From positions 23,369 through 87,368 of the forward strand of contig JAITPD010000048.1 in NCBI GenBank assembly GCA_031289615.1: a stretch of DNA of 64,000 nucleotides, given 5' to 3'. The notes under the pieces were generated by a model. That model saw nothing but the letters and a program-made list of their open reading frames with translations. It did not search any database and had not been told where the DNA came from. The DNA is from Lactobacillaceae bacterium. Lineage in GTDB: Bacteria > Bacillota > Bacilli > Lactobacillales > Lactobacillaceae. Position numbers and translations under genes: made by a program. Positions 1 through 6,643 of this stretch are shown piece by piece. Within the stretch, counting starts at the first letter, position 1; each line of letters starts with the position of its first letter.

Positions 1-1
1 T

Positions 2-250
2 GATACATCAGTGACTGCTGATCGTAACAGGCTGATAAAGTTAAGCAAAGAAGTTGGATTTGAGCTAGTTAAGTACAGCAAACCTGACAATGAATACGTT
101 TCAGCAAAAATTGATCTGAGCAAATATTATATCCGTTATGGTAAAAACGGACTTGTCATTAAAGAAAATGCAAAAGGACCGGAAATGACAGAAGGGCAAC
201 GTTTGGCAGCTTCTGAGCGTATGAAGGCTTTACGAGCTAGTCAGGGGTAA
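2..250 (+). CDS. Small prophage protein, 5' end probably outside window
   Basis: The reading frame is open to the left edge of the window, so the gene probably begins upstream. An internal GTG at 11 would give 79 residues. The product is hydrophilic and Lys-rich, ends in a helical stretch (EGQRLAASERMKALRAS), and has no domain I recognise. It sits at the head of a run of tightly packed small + strand genes of the kind found between the replication and packaging regions of lactic acid bacteria prophages. Function unknown. Confidence 0.55.
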   Translation, partial: DTSVTADRNRLIKLSKEVGFELVKYSKPDNEYVSAKIDLSKYYIRYGKNGLVIKENAKGPEMTEGQRLAASERMKALRASQG

Positions 251-255
251 TTAAG

Positions 256-381
256 ATGATTCAAGACTTTTTACACAAAACAATTAATTATTTAATTACT
301 GTTGCATTGTTGGTAGGAATTACAGCTGGTGTGCTGTTCATTGTAGCCATCTGGAAATTCATATTTGAAATTGTATTCTAA
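256..381 (+). CDS. Single-span membrane peptide (41 aa)
   Basis: A 41-residue peptide whose residues about 12-33 form one hydrophobic helix (YLITVALLVGITAGVLFIVA). It starts 5 bases after the stop of the preceding gene, and the next start follows 13 bases after its stop, so it fits the co-transcribed string. No family recognised. Tiny membrane peptides are common in this part of Lactobacillales prophages, but the role cannot be read from sequence. Confidence 0.5.
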   Translation: MIQDFLHKTINYLITVALLVGITAGVLFIVAIWKFIFEIVF

Positions 382-394
382 GAAGGTGAATAAG

Positions 395-748
395 GTGGTA
401 TGCAATAAAGCTGTGTACGAACAAAGGTACAAGCAGTTTGAAGGTTTAGCCTTTCAGCATTTGTTAATTGAGCAGATTAGTTATGAAATGAAACTAAGCA
501 TTAAAACTATAGAAGGTGAGCATTATAACGGCCGCTTTGAACGAGAAAACGGGTATGCACCACATAGGTTTACGCTTGCTGACAAGGGTAAGTATAATTT
601 CTGGATTAACCGTTACCGTTCATTGATTAGGCAGCTTAGTATTGATCACGTTGAAATCAAGAATATGGCTAGTGATGATGAACGATTAATTGAGATCAGA
701 ACAGCGTTTAAGATGGCTGAAAAGTACAGCGGTAGGAGAGTGAGATAA
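395..748 (+). CDS. Hypothetical prophage protein
   Basis: The GTG at 395 is chosen because GAAGGTG (383-388) lies at a proper distance. The frame continues upstream to a TTG at 365, but that would overlap the preceding gene and has no ribosome binding site. The product has 117 residues, is basic and mixed helical, and carries aromatic and charged stretches (FWINRYRSLIRQL). No catalytic motif or named domain was recognised. Its stop overlaps the next start (TAATG at 746-750), implying translational coupling. Confidence 0.6.
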   Translation: MVCNKAVYEQRYKQFEGLAFQHLLIEQISYEMKLSIKTIEGEHYNGRFERENGYAPHRFTLADKGKYNFWINRYRSLIRQLSIDHVEIKNMASDDERLIEIRTAFKMAEKYSGRRVR

Positions 749-1200
749 TGTCAAACAGCATTGAAGTTTCTCAAGATTTTATGAATGATTTAAATCACTG
801 GAAAAATACAATTGGTTCACTTGTTATGGGAAAGTGTTTAATACCAATTAGTGCTGGTGGCTATTTACCAGATAGTGTATTTGATTGGTGGAAAGGTGGA
901 TCAGATAATGTTTCTAAGAATATCCGTTTAATTAATCTAATTGATTTTGTAAACGGGGATGATATTTTTGAAGCAAAAAAAGAAAAGCAATATATGCTTG
1001 TATCAAATCATTCAAAAGATGGAGTATACACATACCTTTCAGGATTTTCAGAATATGTAGAGGCAAAATATCCTATTTTTGGAGCGTCGTTTGGCCTTTC
1101 TAATCTTGAAAGAAAGGCTTACAAAACTGCCTGTAAAGAAGCTTTGCAAAACATTGCTGATTTATTTACTGATTTTGGCGTGATGGAGGTAGAAGAATGA
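748..1200 (+). CDS. Hypothetical prophage protein (150 aa)
   Basis: A 150-residue acidic protein coupled to both neighbours: its ATG overlaps the preceding stop by one base and its stop overlaps the next ATG by four. The C-terminal half alternates aromatic and charged residues and ends acidic (GVMEVEE). The size and position resemble the small variable accessory proteins of Lactobacillales phages, but I see no diagnostic motif and assign no function. Confidence 0.65.
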   Translation: MSNSIEVSQDFMNDLNHWKNTIGSLVMGKCLIPISAGGYLPDSVFDWWKGGSDNVSKNIRLINLIDFVNGDDIFEAKKEKQYMLVSNHSKDGVYTYLSGFSEYVEAKYPIFGASFGLSNLERKAYKTACKEALQNIADLFTDFGVMEVEE

Positions 1201-1439
1201 CGAAATACAAAGTGTCTACAAAATGGGGTACAGATTCAGGGTTTACAATGATTTATTATGTTATTGGAATTGATCCAAGCCGTAACATTTTATTTTACAA
1301 TATTAAACTTGATCCAAAATGGAAGCCATGTCAGGAATTAACAGTGTCAGAAATTCTAGCAACGAAATGTTATAAGCAGTCTAGATACACTCAAGATTTG
1401 AAAAACATACCAGATGACGCTTACATGTATATTTGTTAA
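1197..1439 (+). CDS. Hypothetical prophage protein (80 aa)
   Basis: Starts at an ATGA overlap with the gene before it, the usual sign of a translationally coupled phage gene. The 80-residue product is rich in aromatic and basic residues with several Cys (KPCQEL, ATKCYKQ, YMYIC), but they are not spaced like a zinc site. No family recognised. Confidence 0.55.
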   Translation: MTKYKVSTKWGTDSGFTMIYYVIGIDPSRNILFYNIKLDPKWKPCQELTVSEILATKCYKQSRYTQDLKNIPDDAYMYIC

Positions 1440-1453
1440 GGAGATGAATTACA

Positions 1454-1819
1454 ATGAACATGACCAACGAATTACTATCAACCTTCAATAAGGCTCTTAA
1501 AAATGGTATGAGTACCTTACCAAAGCTTGCTAAGGCGTATGTTGAGCAGTATCAACGAATGCAACTGTTTAATGGAATTGCGTTAACAGTGTGTGTAGTG
1601 TTAATTGCAGTAGTAGCTGTTCTAATTATTAAACATGCTGATAAGCTAGTGTCTAAGGATTCATTTATGAGTATTGATGAAAAAGCTAGTTTTGTACGAA
1701 CAATCGTTATCTTCTTTGCATTGATCGTGGAAGCACCAATCACATATTTTGCAATGGACTCATTCTCACATTACGTTGCACCGGTTTATTCAGTAATTCA
1801 TGATTTAACTGGGAGGTAG
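1454..1819 (+). CDS. Two-span membrane protein of prophage
   Basis: A 121-residue protein with a soluble amphipathic N-terminus (about 1-38), a first membrane helix (about 40-60), a short charged loop, and a second hydrophobic stretch (about 82-102, TIVIFFALIVEAPITYFAM). AAGGAGATG lies just before the ATG. Two-span proteins here may be superinfection exclusion or other lysogeny functions, but that is only position-based inference. Confidence 0.6.
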   Translation: MNMTNELLSTFNKALKNGMSTLPKLAKAYVEQYQRMQLFNGIALTVCVVLIAVVAVLIIKHADKLVSKDSFMSIDEKASFVRTIVIFFALIVEAPITYFAMDSFSHYVAPVYSVIHDLTGR

Positions 1820-1822
1820 AAG

Positions 1823-1960
1823 ATGATTAAAGACAAGTTCAGCGTGATGGGTGGATATAGTTCAAAGATGGAACAGCAAGCTAAGATTATTGTTGAATTA
1901 CGTGATGAAAACAGAGAACTTAAACTTGAAAATAAATATTTACGGGGGAATATAAAATGA
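1823..1960 (+). CDS. Short coiled-coil peptide (45 aa)
   Basis: A 45-residue peptide preceded by GGGAGGTAGAAG. The second half (IIVELRDENRELKLENKYL) has leucines and isoleucines spaced as in a short coiled coil. Its TGA overlaps the next ATG in an ATGA junction. Probably a real coupled small phage gene; function unknown. Confidence 0.5.
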   Translation: MIKDKFSVMGGYSSKMEQQAKIIVELRDENRELKLENKYLRGNIK

Positions 1961-2175
1961 TTGAAGATGAGAACAATGTAGCAACGTTAACAAGTAATCA
2001 ACTAAAGTTCCAAGGCGATTATAACAACATCAAGATTAAGGACGGGTTAGTAAAGTTTGAAGTAGCTTTTGCCTTGAAGGATAATCCTAATATCTTAGTG
2101 ACATTGAGTGAGAATACAGAAAAGCCAGTGATGGTTGGAATGATGTTTGCACAAACTGAACTTGATGTTGATTGA
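1957..2175 (+). CDS. Hypothetical prophage protein (72 aa)
   Basis: Begins at an ATGA overlap with the preceding coiled-coil peptide. The 72-residue acidic product looks like a small beta-rich domain (VKFEVAFALKDNPNILVTL) and matches no family I know. It closes the left string of small genes. Its stop codon lies within the palindrome that controls the following TA module. Confidence 0.55.
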   Translation: MIEDENNVATLTSNQLKFQGDYNNIKIKDGLVKFEVAFALKDNPNILVTLSENTEKPVMVGMMFAQTELDVD

Positions 2176-2218
2176 TAATTGACTACAATTATCCTGTGTA
2201 GTAAAATGTAACTACACA
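2174..2218 (+). promoter_or_regulatory. Promoter with two palindromic operators for TA module
   Basis: A -35 box TTGACT (2179-2184) and a -10 box TAAAAT (2202-2207) are exactly 17 bases apart. Two perfect inverted repeats lie on them: GATAATTG-ACTA-CAATTATC (2174-2193) over the -35, and TGTGTAGT-N8-ACTACACA (2195-2218) over the -10 and start site. Autoregulation of type II TA operons through such operators is well known; the binding itself is inferred. AAGGAGG follows at 2218-2224. Confidence 0.75.
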
Positions 2219-2233
2219 AGGAGGTAATTAATT

Positions 2234-2470
2234 ATGACAATGGCAACTTCAGTTAGATTTGATGACGATATGAATGACATTTTAAATGACTATACTAAAT
2301 CTCATGGGATTAGTAAGAGTGAATATATTAAACAAGTAGTTTCAGAAAGCTTGGAAGACTGGGTTGATATTCAAGAGGCTGATGAAGCATATAAGGCGTG
2401 GCGTGATGGTGGATTTAAAACTGTCTCTCATGCTGATATGTGGAGCAGGCTAGGAATTGACAATGAGTAA
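2234..2470 (+). CDS. RelB/ribbon-helix-helix type antitoxin
   Basis: A 78-residue antitoxin-like protein. The N-terminus (TSVRFDDDMNDILNDYTKS) reads as a ribbon-helix-helix DNA-binding segment of the RelB type. The acidic C-terminus (EADEAYKAW, then a GG and DMWSRLG) looks like the toxin-neutralising tail seen in small RelB/DUF6290-like antitoxins. The ATG at 2234 is 9 bases after AAGGAGGT; a second in-frame ATG at 2240 is possible. Its end overlaps the toxin start by 8 bases. The two palindromes upstream fit self-repression by the complex. Confidence 0.8.
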   Translation: MTMATSVRFDDDMNDILNDYTKSHGISKSEYIKQVVSESLEDWVDIQEADEAYKAWRDGGFKTVSHADMWSRLGIDNE

Positions 2471-2741
2471 GTATGTAGTTGATTATGCAGATACATTTTA
2501 TGAATCAGCTTCTAAGATTGATAAGGGTACTTTGAAGATAATAAAGAAGTGGATTGAAAAACATTTAGTTGATGTTGATTTTCCAAATTCACCAGGTAAA
2601 AAGCTAGAAAGTAATTTGGCTGGATACGTTAGATTTAGAATTGGATCTTATCGGTTAATTGCAATTGTGGATGATGATAAATTTGTAATAACTAATGTGT
2701 TTGTTGCTAAACGTGAGATTGTGTATAAAAAGTTCAAATAA
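2463..2741 (+). CDS. RelE/ParE-family toxin
   Basis: A 92-residue basic protein with the RelE/ParE layout: an N-terminal helical hairpin, then a core of strands ending in GYVRFRIGSYRLIAIVDDD and a final VFVAKREIVYKKF, where R and K residues sit at the positions expected for the family. RelE toxins are ribosome-dependent mRNases and ParE toxins poison gyrase; which applies here cannot be told from the sequence. The ATG at 2463 overlaps the antitoxin stop, preferred over the in-frame TTG at 2457. Confidence 0.8.
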   Translation: MSKYVVDYADTFYESASKIDKGTLKIIKKWIEKHLVDVDFPNSPGKKLESNLAGYVRFRIGSYRLIAIVDDDKFVITNVFVAKREIVYKKFK

Positions 2742-2773
2742 AATACCGCTATTCAATGTGAATAACGGCATTT
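2742..2773 (+). terminator. Terminator of TA module
   Basis: Inverted repeat CCGCTATTCA (2746-2755) and TGAATAACGG (2759-2768) with one G-T pair and a 3-base loop, flanked by AAATA and CATTTG. It directly follows the toxin stop, so the TA pair is a self-contained transcription unit inside the prophage. Confidence 0.6.
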
Positions 2774-2829
2774 GCTTAAAGTGATAAAAGATTAAATGTG
2801 TAACTTAATTTTATCACGGAGGTGTTGTT

Positions 2830-3243
2830 TTGGCACTATTACCGGCGATTGATGAACAAAAGACAATTGAAAATGTTAGGCAATTCTTTGATCATGATTT
2901 TCCAAGGCTTCAAAATATGGCACATATCTCTTATGTTAGCATCAAGTCGCCAGTTATCTCTGGCATGCCAACTGGAAGTACGTATAGCAATGTAAATGAT
3001 GAAAAGGTAAGTTCATACGTTTATGCTAACAACGTCTTAGACAGTGTACTAGAGGCTTGTAGAAGTATGACTTTTCCACACCGTGATTTCATGGAACTGA
3101 GATACTTTAAAGGATTAACTTGGATGCAGGTTCAAGACAGAAAAGGTTATTCTGATAGTCGTGGGTATCAGATTATCAGGGAAGCATTTTTACAGTTTGC
3201 GGATGCTTTTGCAGACACAGAGGATTTTAGAATATTCAAATAA
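2830..3243 (+). CDS. arpU: ArpU-family phage transcriptional regulator
   Basis: A 137-residue protein that closely follows the ArpU family layout: MALLPAIDE at the start, then NVRQFFDHDFPRLQ, a middle variable part, and a C-terminal HTH-like segment (PHRDFMELRYFKGLTW, then YSDSRGYQIIREAFLQFAD, ADTEDFRIFK). ArpU-type proteins sit just before the packaging genes and are thought to control late phage genes or muramidase export. The start is a TTG at 2830, six bases after GGAGGTG (2818-2824), and the family's usual N-terminus supports it. Confidence 0.85.
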   Translation: MALLPAIDEQKTIENVRQFFDHDFPRLQNMAHISYVSIKSPVISGMPTGSTYSNVNDEKVSSYVYANNVLDSVLEACRSMTFPHRDFMELRYFKGLTWMQVQDRKGYSDSRGYQIIREAFLQFADAFADTEDFRIFK

Positions 3244-3248
3244 AAAAA

Positions 3249-3293
3249 GGCTATATTTCAACAAAAATGTTGGTTTATGGCCATTTTATTTTG
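3249..3293 (+). terminator. Terminator after arpU
   Basis: GGCTATA (3249-3255) pairs with TATGGCC (3276-3282), with inner pairing CAACA/TGTTG and a T-rich tail (ATTTTATTTTG). It ends the arpU transcript just before a strong new promoter. Confidence 0.6.
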
Positions 3294-3302
3294 TATAAAT
3301 GG

Positions 3303-3331
3303 TTGACTTTATATCCGTTTGAGTATATAAT
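3303..3331 (+). promoter_or_regulatory. Near-consensus promoter in prophage
   Basis: TTGACT (3303-3308) and TATAAT (3326-3331) are separated by exactly 17 bases. It lies between the arpU terminator and two tiny membrane peptides. So good a sigma-70-type promoter would be expected to fire in the lysogen, which suggests the cassette behind it is a lysogenically expressed moron. Confidence 0.7.
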
Positions 3332-3359
3332 ATAAGTGTAGTCAAGGAAGGGAGAAGAC

Positions 3360-3476
3360 ATGAAAGACTGGTTGCAAATCTTGATTGGGATTGGAACAGT
3401 AGTTGTAAGTTGCTCAACAGCCTATAAGAACTACTGGGAAGGTCGTAAAGCCAAGAAAGATGTCAAGAATAAATAG
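3360..3476 (+). CDS. Small membrane peptide with AYKNYWE motif (38 aa)
   Basis: A 38-residue peptide with one hydrophobic helix (LQILIGIGTVVVSC) followed by AYKNYWEGRKAKKDVKNK, a strongly basic tail. GAAGGGAGAAG precedes the ATG. It lies 29 bases behind a near-consensus promoter and shares AYK-YWE and the basic tail with the next peptide. The size and charge pattern resemble small membrane-active peptides such as type I toxins, but no named family is recognised. Confidence 0.55.
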   Translation: MKDWLQILIGIGTVVVSCSTAYKNYWEGRKAKKDVKNK

Positions 3477-3491
3477 GCTTCCGGGCTTATT
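3472..3491 (+). terminator. Short hairpin, possible attenuator or terminator
   Basis: AATAGGC (3472-3478) pairs with GCTTATT (3485-3491) around a TTCCGG loop, at the stop codon of the first small peptide. The tail is only weakly T-rich, so partial termination between the two peptides is a guess. Confidence 0.35.
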
Positions 3492-3505
3492 TGTGCATAC
3501 TATTT

Positions 3506-3634
3506 ATGTCGAAAATAATTATGAATAAATTTTTAATTGGTGCAATTATATTTGCTATTTTAGTTGTTGGCGGATCATATGCCTATAAAAAATATTGGGA
3601 AATTAAATTAAAAAGAAAGGGTAGCAAAAAATGA
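3506..3634 (+). CDS. Second small membrane peptide with AYKKYWE motif (42 aa)
   Basis: A 42-residue peptide (37 if the ATG at 3521 is used) with a hydrophobic helix (FLIGAIIFAILVVGGS) and then AYKKYWEIKLKRKGSKK. The helix, AYK-YWE motif and basic tail repeat the plan of the peptide at 3360-3476, so the two look like tandem diverged copies. The stop overlaps the next start (ATGA at 3631-3634). Function unknown. Confidence 0.5.
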   Translation: MSKIIMNKFLIGAIIFAILVVGGSYAYKKYWEIKLKRKGSKK

Positions 3635-3837
3635 TTAATTTGAATGATTCTGATATTATGTCAGCTCAAGAAGCATCAGCATTGTGGAAGAAGGCTGAAA
3701 ACTATGTAAGGCAAATGTATGCCAAATATCCTGATAAATTTCCTGATGGTTCAATCAAAAAGTTTGGGACTCAATTAGTGGTTACCCGTGAAGGAATGGA
3801 AGTAGTAACGGGCGTACAAAAGAAAGATTTGTTGTAA
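3631..3837 (+). CDS. HTH-like small protein, partner of HicB-like protein
   Basis: A 68-residue protein. Its start (IMSAQEASALWKKAENYVRQ) reads like a helix-turn-helix of the excisionase or DNA-binding antitoxin kind. The end (GSIKKFGTQLVVTREGMEVVTG) resembles the beta-hairpin with KFG-WLVT-M-G of small HTH proteins found beside HicB-like antitoxins in Firmicutes. It starts at an ATGA overlap and is followed by the HicB-like gene 6 bases later. DNA binding is inferred only. Confidence 0.6.
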   Translation: MINLNDSDIMSAQEASALWKKAENYVRQMYAKYPDKFPDGSIKKFGTQLVVTREGMEVVTGVQKKDLL

Positions 3838-3843
3838 ATTATT

Positions 3844-4107
3844 ATGTCAAAAGATACATTATTATTTTATCCAACTGTTTTCTCAGTAGAAACATCAGAC
3901 GCCAGTAAAGCTATTAATGTACGTGTTCCAGATGTAGGTGCTATTACTTTTGGTAAAGATATGCAAGAAGCAATTATTATGGCTAGGAATGTCGTTTATT
4001 TACTTCTAGAAGGAGTGACAAACTATCCTGATACAAGTGACGTAACAGATATTGAGTTAGAAGAATGGGAGAACCCTGAAACAACTAAAGTGGTATTGGT
4101 TTCTTAA
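3844..4107 (+). CDS. HicB-like antitoxin fold protein
   Basis: An 87-residue protein with the HicB partial RNase-H-like layout: FYPTVFSVE, then VRVPDVGAITFGKDMQEAIIMARNVVYLLLEG, close to the usual F-DLPGC-T-G-----A---A-E-L order. The acidic end (DIELEEWENPE) also fits. No HicA-type double-stranded RNA-binding toxin is encoded next to it; its partner is the HTH-like gene just upstream. It may be a diverged TA module or a repurposed antitoxin in a moron. Confidence 0.6.
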   Translation: MSKDTLLFYPTVFSVETSDASKAINVRVPDVGAITFGKDMQEAIIMARNVVYLLLEGVTNYPDTSDVTDIELEEWENPETTKVVLVS

Positions 4108-4189
4108 AATAAATTACAGGTTTACTAGAGATTTGTTGTAGGTTAACAAGAGGTAATCCGTATTATTATGTTAATATCGAATAATTTAG

Positions 4190-4219
4190 AAAAGGTGATC
4201 ACGATTGTGGTTGCCTTTT
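4190..4219 (+). terminator. Strong terminator before bppU
   Basis: AAAAGGTGATCAC (4190-4202) pairs along its whole length, with G-T pairs, to GTGGTTGCCTTTT (4207-4219) around a GATT loop, followed by T and A. It ends the 3303 transcript 23 bases before the next ATG. The stretch 4108-4189 shows no gene. Confidence 0.7.
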
Positions 4220-4242
4220 TATTACGTGGAGGAGTTCTAAAA

Positions 4243-5280
4243 ATGAGTGAAGATGCTAATGATTCAGTATTGAATGATTTTAACACTACCAAGATTGACT
4301 TTAGTACTGCTAATAGTGATTTAACCAATGGTAATTTAATAGCAGTTAAGGGTGATCATAATGGGCGTGGATTTAAGGTGACAGTATCTAGTGGCCTTGA
4401 CTTATTAAACACCTCAGCAATCTTTTACTGGAAGAATTATGACGGTGGTAGCGGAATGTCTACCATGTCACAAAATAAATCAGAGATGTCTGTTTTTGAA
4501 TTAACATACCCTGAAGAAATGCTGAAGCCAGGTCAAGTTCAAGCAACAATTTCATTGGTTAATCAGAATAACAAAACGGTACTTAATTCACGGGCATTTA
4601 ACATTAAAATTGAAGACAGCGCTGTGGATGAAGATGCAATTAAAATGGATAATAATTATTCAACATTAAATGAAATTTTAGTCACATGGCATGAATTACC
4701 AGCAAAGGTTAACGAAGAACTTGGTAAGATTCCTGATTTAGTTCAAACACAAATTGACAAGATATTATCGGATTTAGTTGGTGGCAAGGTTGAATCTGAA
4801 ACACCAGCAACGATTAAGACTAAGTATGAATCCAATCCAGATACTAATGCTTATACTGATTCAGATAAACAAAAGTTGGCTGGGTTAAAGCAAGCTATGG
4901 ATAATGGGCACCTATGGAATTACTCTGGACAACAAAACACTAATGAGGTTTATTACACACAATTAAGTGACGATATTTCTCAGTTAGAACATTTTTATGA
5001 TGGTGATGAAGATCATAAATTAACATTGGGTGACTTTGTCGTTTATAGTGGAATGATATACATTGTTGACAAACCACCTTATCAATATGAAACAGATACC
5101 ACATTTAGTTCTAGTCCTATGGTAACTGGAATGACGCCACAAGGACTTATGGATTTCTTTGAACATCGTTATGAAGACTTAGAAAAAGACGTTGGTACCA
5201 AGCTGGACAAAGTTGATGGCAAGGGGTTGTCTACGAATGACTTTACTGATGAACTAAAAGCAAAGTTGGAGCGCTTATAA
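4243..5280 (+). CDS. BppU-like baseplate upper protein
   Basis: A 345-residue protein. Residues about 15-130 match the N-terminal domain of BppU-type baseplate proteins (NGNLIAVKGDHNGRGFKVTV, then FYWKN, then a beta-rich part ending FNIKIED). Helical and linker parts follow, and a C-terminal region (LDKVDGKGLSTNDFTDELK) of the type seen in phage tail fibres. The ATG at 4243 with GGAGGAG upstream is preferred, since longer starts cross a terminator hairpin. It sits ahead of the packaging genes, far from the other tail genes, which is unusual. Confidence 0.7.
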   Translation: MSEDANDSVLNDFNTTKIDFSTANSDLTNGNLIAVKGDHNGRGFKVTVSSGLDLLNTSAIFYWKNYDGGSGMSTMSQNKSEMSVFELTYPEEMLKPGQVQATISLVNQNNKTVLNSRAFNIKIEDSAVDEDAIKMDNNYSTLNEILVTWHELPAKVNEELGKIPDLVQTQIDKILSDLVGGKVESETPATIKTKYESNPDTNAYTDSDKQKLAGLKQAMDNGHLWNYSGQQNTNEVYYTQLSDDISQLEHFYDGDEDHKLTLGDFVVYSGMIYIVDKPPYQYETDTTFSSSPMVTGMTPQGLMDFFEHRYEDLEKDVGTKLDKVDGKGLSTNDFTDELKAKLERL

Positions 5281-5281
5281 C

Positions 5282-5560
5282 ATGGACACAAATGGATTGT
5301 CATTAAGCTATAACGTTGGAATTGAGTTTGTAAATGGGCTAAATTATTTTGGCGAGCCAGTTTATGGTGAGATTAAGAATTACAATAACATGCATCCAGT
5401 CTATGATGTGATGAGCAAGTTCATTGGTATCTCCTACTATATTACTGAATCATATGACTTAACTAAGAACACTAATTTACGTGTAACTGATTGGAATGCG
5501 ATCGTTCATAATATCAAGGTAATTGATACAGAAGACAATAAGGTGAGGCTGATGTTCTAA
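5282..5560 (+). CDS. Hypothetical protein after bppU (92 aa)
   Basis: A 92-residue protein starting 1 base after the BppU stop and ending in a TAATG overlap with the HNH gene, so it is coupled on both sides. It is rich in Asn and Tyr (NYNNMHPVYDVM, GISYYITESYDLT) like many small tail or fibre accessory proteins. No recognised domain; a role with the preceding baseplate protein is inferred from adjacency. Confidence 0.6.
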   Translation: MDTNGLSLSYNVGIEFVNGLNYFGEPVYGEIKNYNNMHPVYDVMSKFIGISYYITESYDLTKNTNLRVTDWNAIVHNIKVIDTEDNKVRLMF

Positions 5561-6054
5561 TGGGTAAACAGATGCATAGGTGTAGGGAAGTTAGTTGTCG
5601 AACGCTCATCCCCATTGAGGAAACCTATTGTGATACTCATGCTGGGTTACATCCGAAGTGGCAGGGAGATAAGACTAAGCGTTATCGGAAGTATGATAAA
5701 GCTAGGCAGGAAGATGAAGAGCGTAAGGCACGGCATAGCTTCTATAATAAGACCGTGTGGAAGAAGACAAGGCAAGCAGTCATGGACCAACAGCATAGGC
5801 TATGTGGGTATTGTTTGTTGTGCGATAGAGTGACACCAGCGCAAGTCGTTGATCACATTGTACCTCGCGAGGTAGCACCTAGTATGGATCTTGACATGGG
5901 TAACTTGATGGCATCATGTATGTTGTGCCATCAGGCTAAGACTGAATGGGAACAAGGTTATTATGGTACAGGGCAACATAACAAGTTAAATAAGAAAGCA
6001 TTACCCATTAAAGATGTTGAAATGATAAAATTTGTTTTTGATCGTGATGATTAA
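5560..6054 (+). CDS. HNH endonuclease
   Basis: A 164-residue protein with Cys pairs in the N-terminal part (HRCREVSC, ETYCDTH) and a C-terminal HNH nuclease core: CGYCLLC, then VVDHIVPREV with the catalytic His, then GNLMASCMLCHQAKT. HNH proteins encoded beside P27-type terminases are known in HK97-like phages to support DNA cleavage at cos during packaging. The position just before the small terminase fits that role. Zinc binding by the Cys pairs is inferred. Confidence 0.85.
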   Translation: MGKQMHRCREVSCRTLIPIEETYCDTHAGLHPKWQGDKTKRYRKYDKARQEDEERKARHSFYNKTVWKKTRQAVMDQQHRLCGYCLLCDRVTPAQVVDHIVPREVAPSMDLDMGNLMASCMLCHQAKTEWEQGYYGTGQHNKLNKKALPIKDVEMIKFVFDRDD

Positions 6055-6069
6055 AGAATAATAGGGGGC

Positions 6070-6099
6070 CACACTTGGTTAAGAAGAGACCAACGTGTG
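6070..6099. other. Inverted repeat between HNH and terminase, candidate cos region
   Basis: CACAC-TTGGT (6070-6079) pairs with ACCAA-C-GTGTG (6089-6099) with one bulged C. There is no T-tail, so it does not look like a terminator. It lies in the 100-base gap between the HNH nuclease and the small terminase, where packaging (cos) sites of this phage type are often found. Confidence 0.35.
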
Positions 6100-6154
6100 T
6101 TACTGTCGTTTTATGTAAAATTGCAGAAAAATAACTTTTGAGGGAGGTGATTAT

Positions 6155-6643
6155 TTGGCAGGGACTAGAAATAGTGGACGCAAACCAAAAGTGAACGATC
6201 CAAATGCAGCACGCAGGGAGCAAAGGCAACGTGCAGTGAATGCACAGTCAAATAATAGTGAATTTGAAAATATTAAAAGTGCTCCAAGTCGCTTAAACCA
6301 ACAGTCAAAAACCTTGTATACACATATTGTTAGAGAACTTGGTAAAAGAGGGGTTCTGAAAGATTTAGATAGTACTTTACTTGAGGAATATGTAACCCAA
6401 GTAGTGGTTAGCCGTTCAGCCCGTAAAGTGATTGATAAGCATGGTGTGGTGATTATTGATGATGATGGCAATATTAAAAAGAATCCAGCAGTTGACGTAC
6501 TTAATAATGCGGTTAAAAACATTAAATCGTTGGGCAGCTCACTGGGATTAGATCCAGTAAGCCGTTCTGCAATGCTTTCTGATGTTCCAATTGATGATAG
6601 TGATTCTGCTAAGAACGTTATGGCAATGTTTGGAGGCGTGTAA
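6155..6643 (+). CDS. terS: Terminase small subunit, P27 family
   Basis: A 162-residue protein with the P27-type start MAGTRNSGRKPKVNDPN, a helical DNA-binding middle (LNQQSKTLYTHIVREL), and a C-terminal segment ending SLGSSLGLDPVSRSAM, both hallmarks of the family. It recognises the packaging site and recruits the large subunit. The start is a TTG at 6155, six bases after GGAGGTG (6142-6148). The large subunit gene follows without a gap. Confidence 0.9.
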   Translation: MAGTRNSGRKPKVNDPNAARREQRQRAVNAQSNNSEFENIKSAPSRLNQQSKTLYTHIVRELGKRGVLKDLDSTLLEEYVTQVVVSRSARKVIDKHGVVIIDDDGNIKKNPAVDVLNNAVKNIKSLGSSLGLDPVSRSAMLSDVPIDDSDSAKNVMAMFGGV

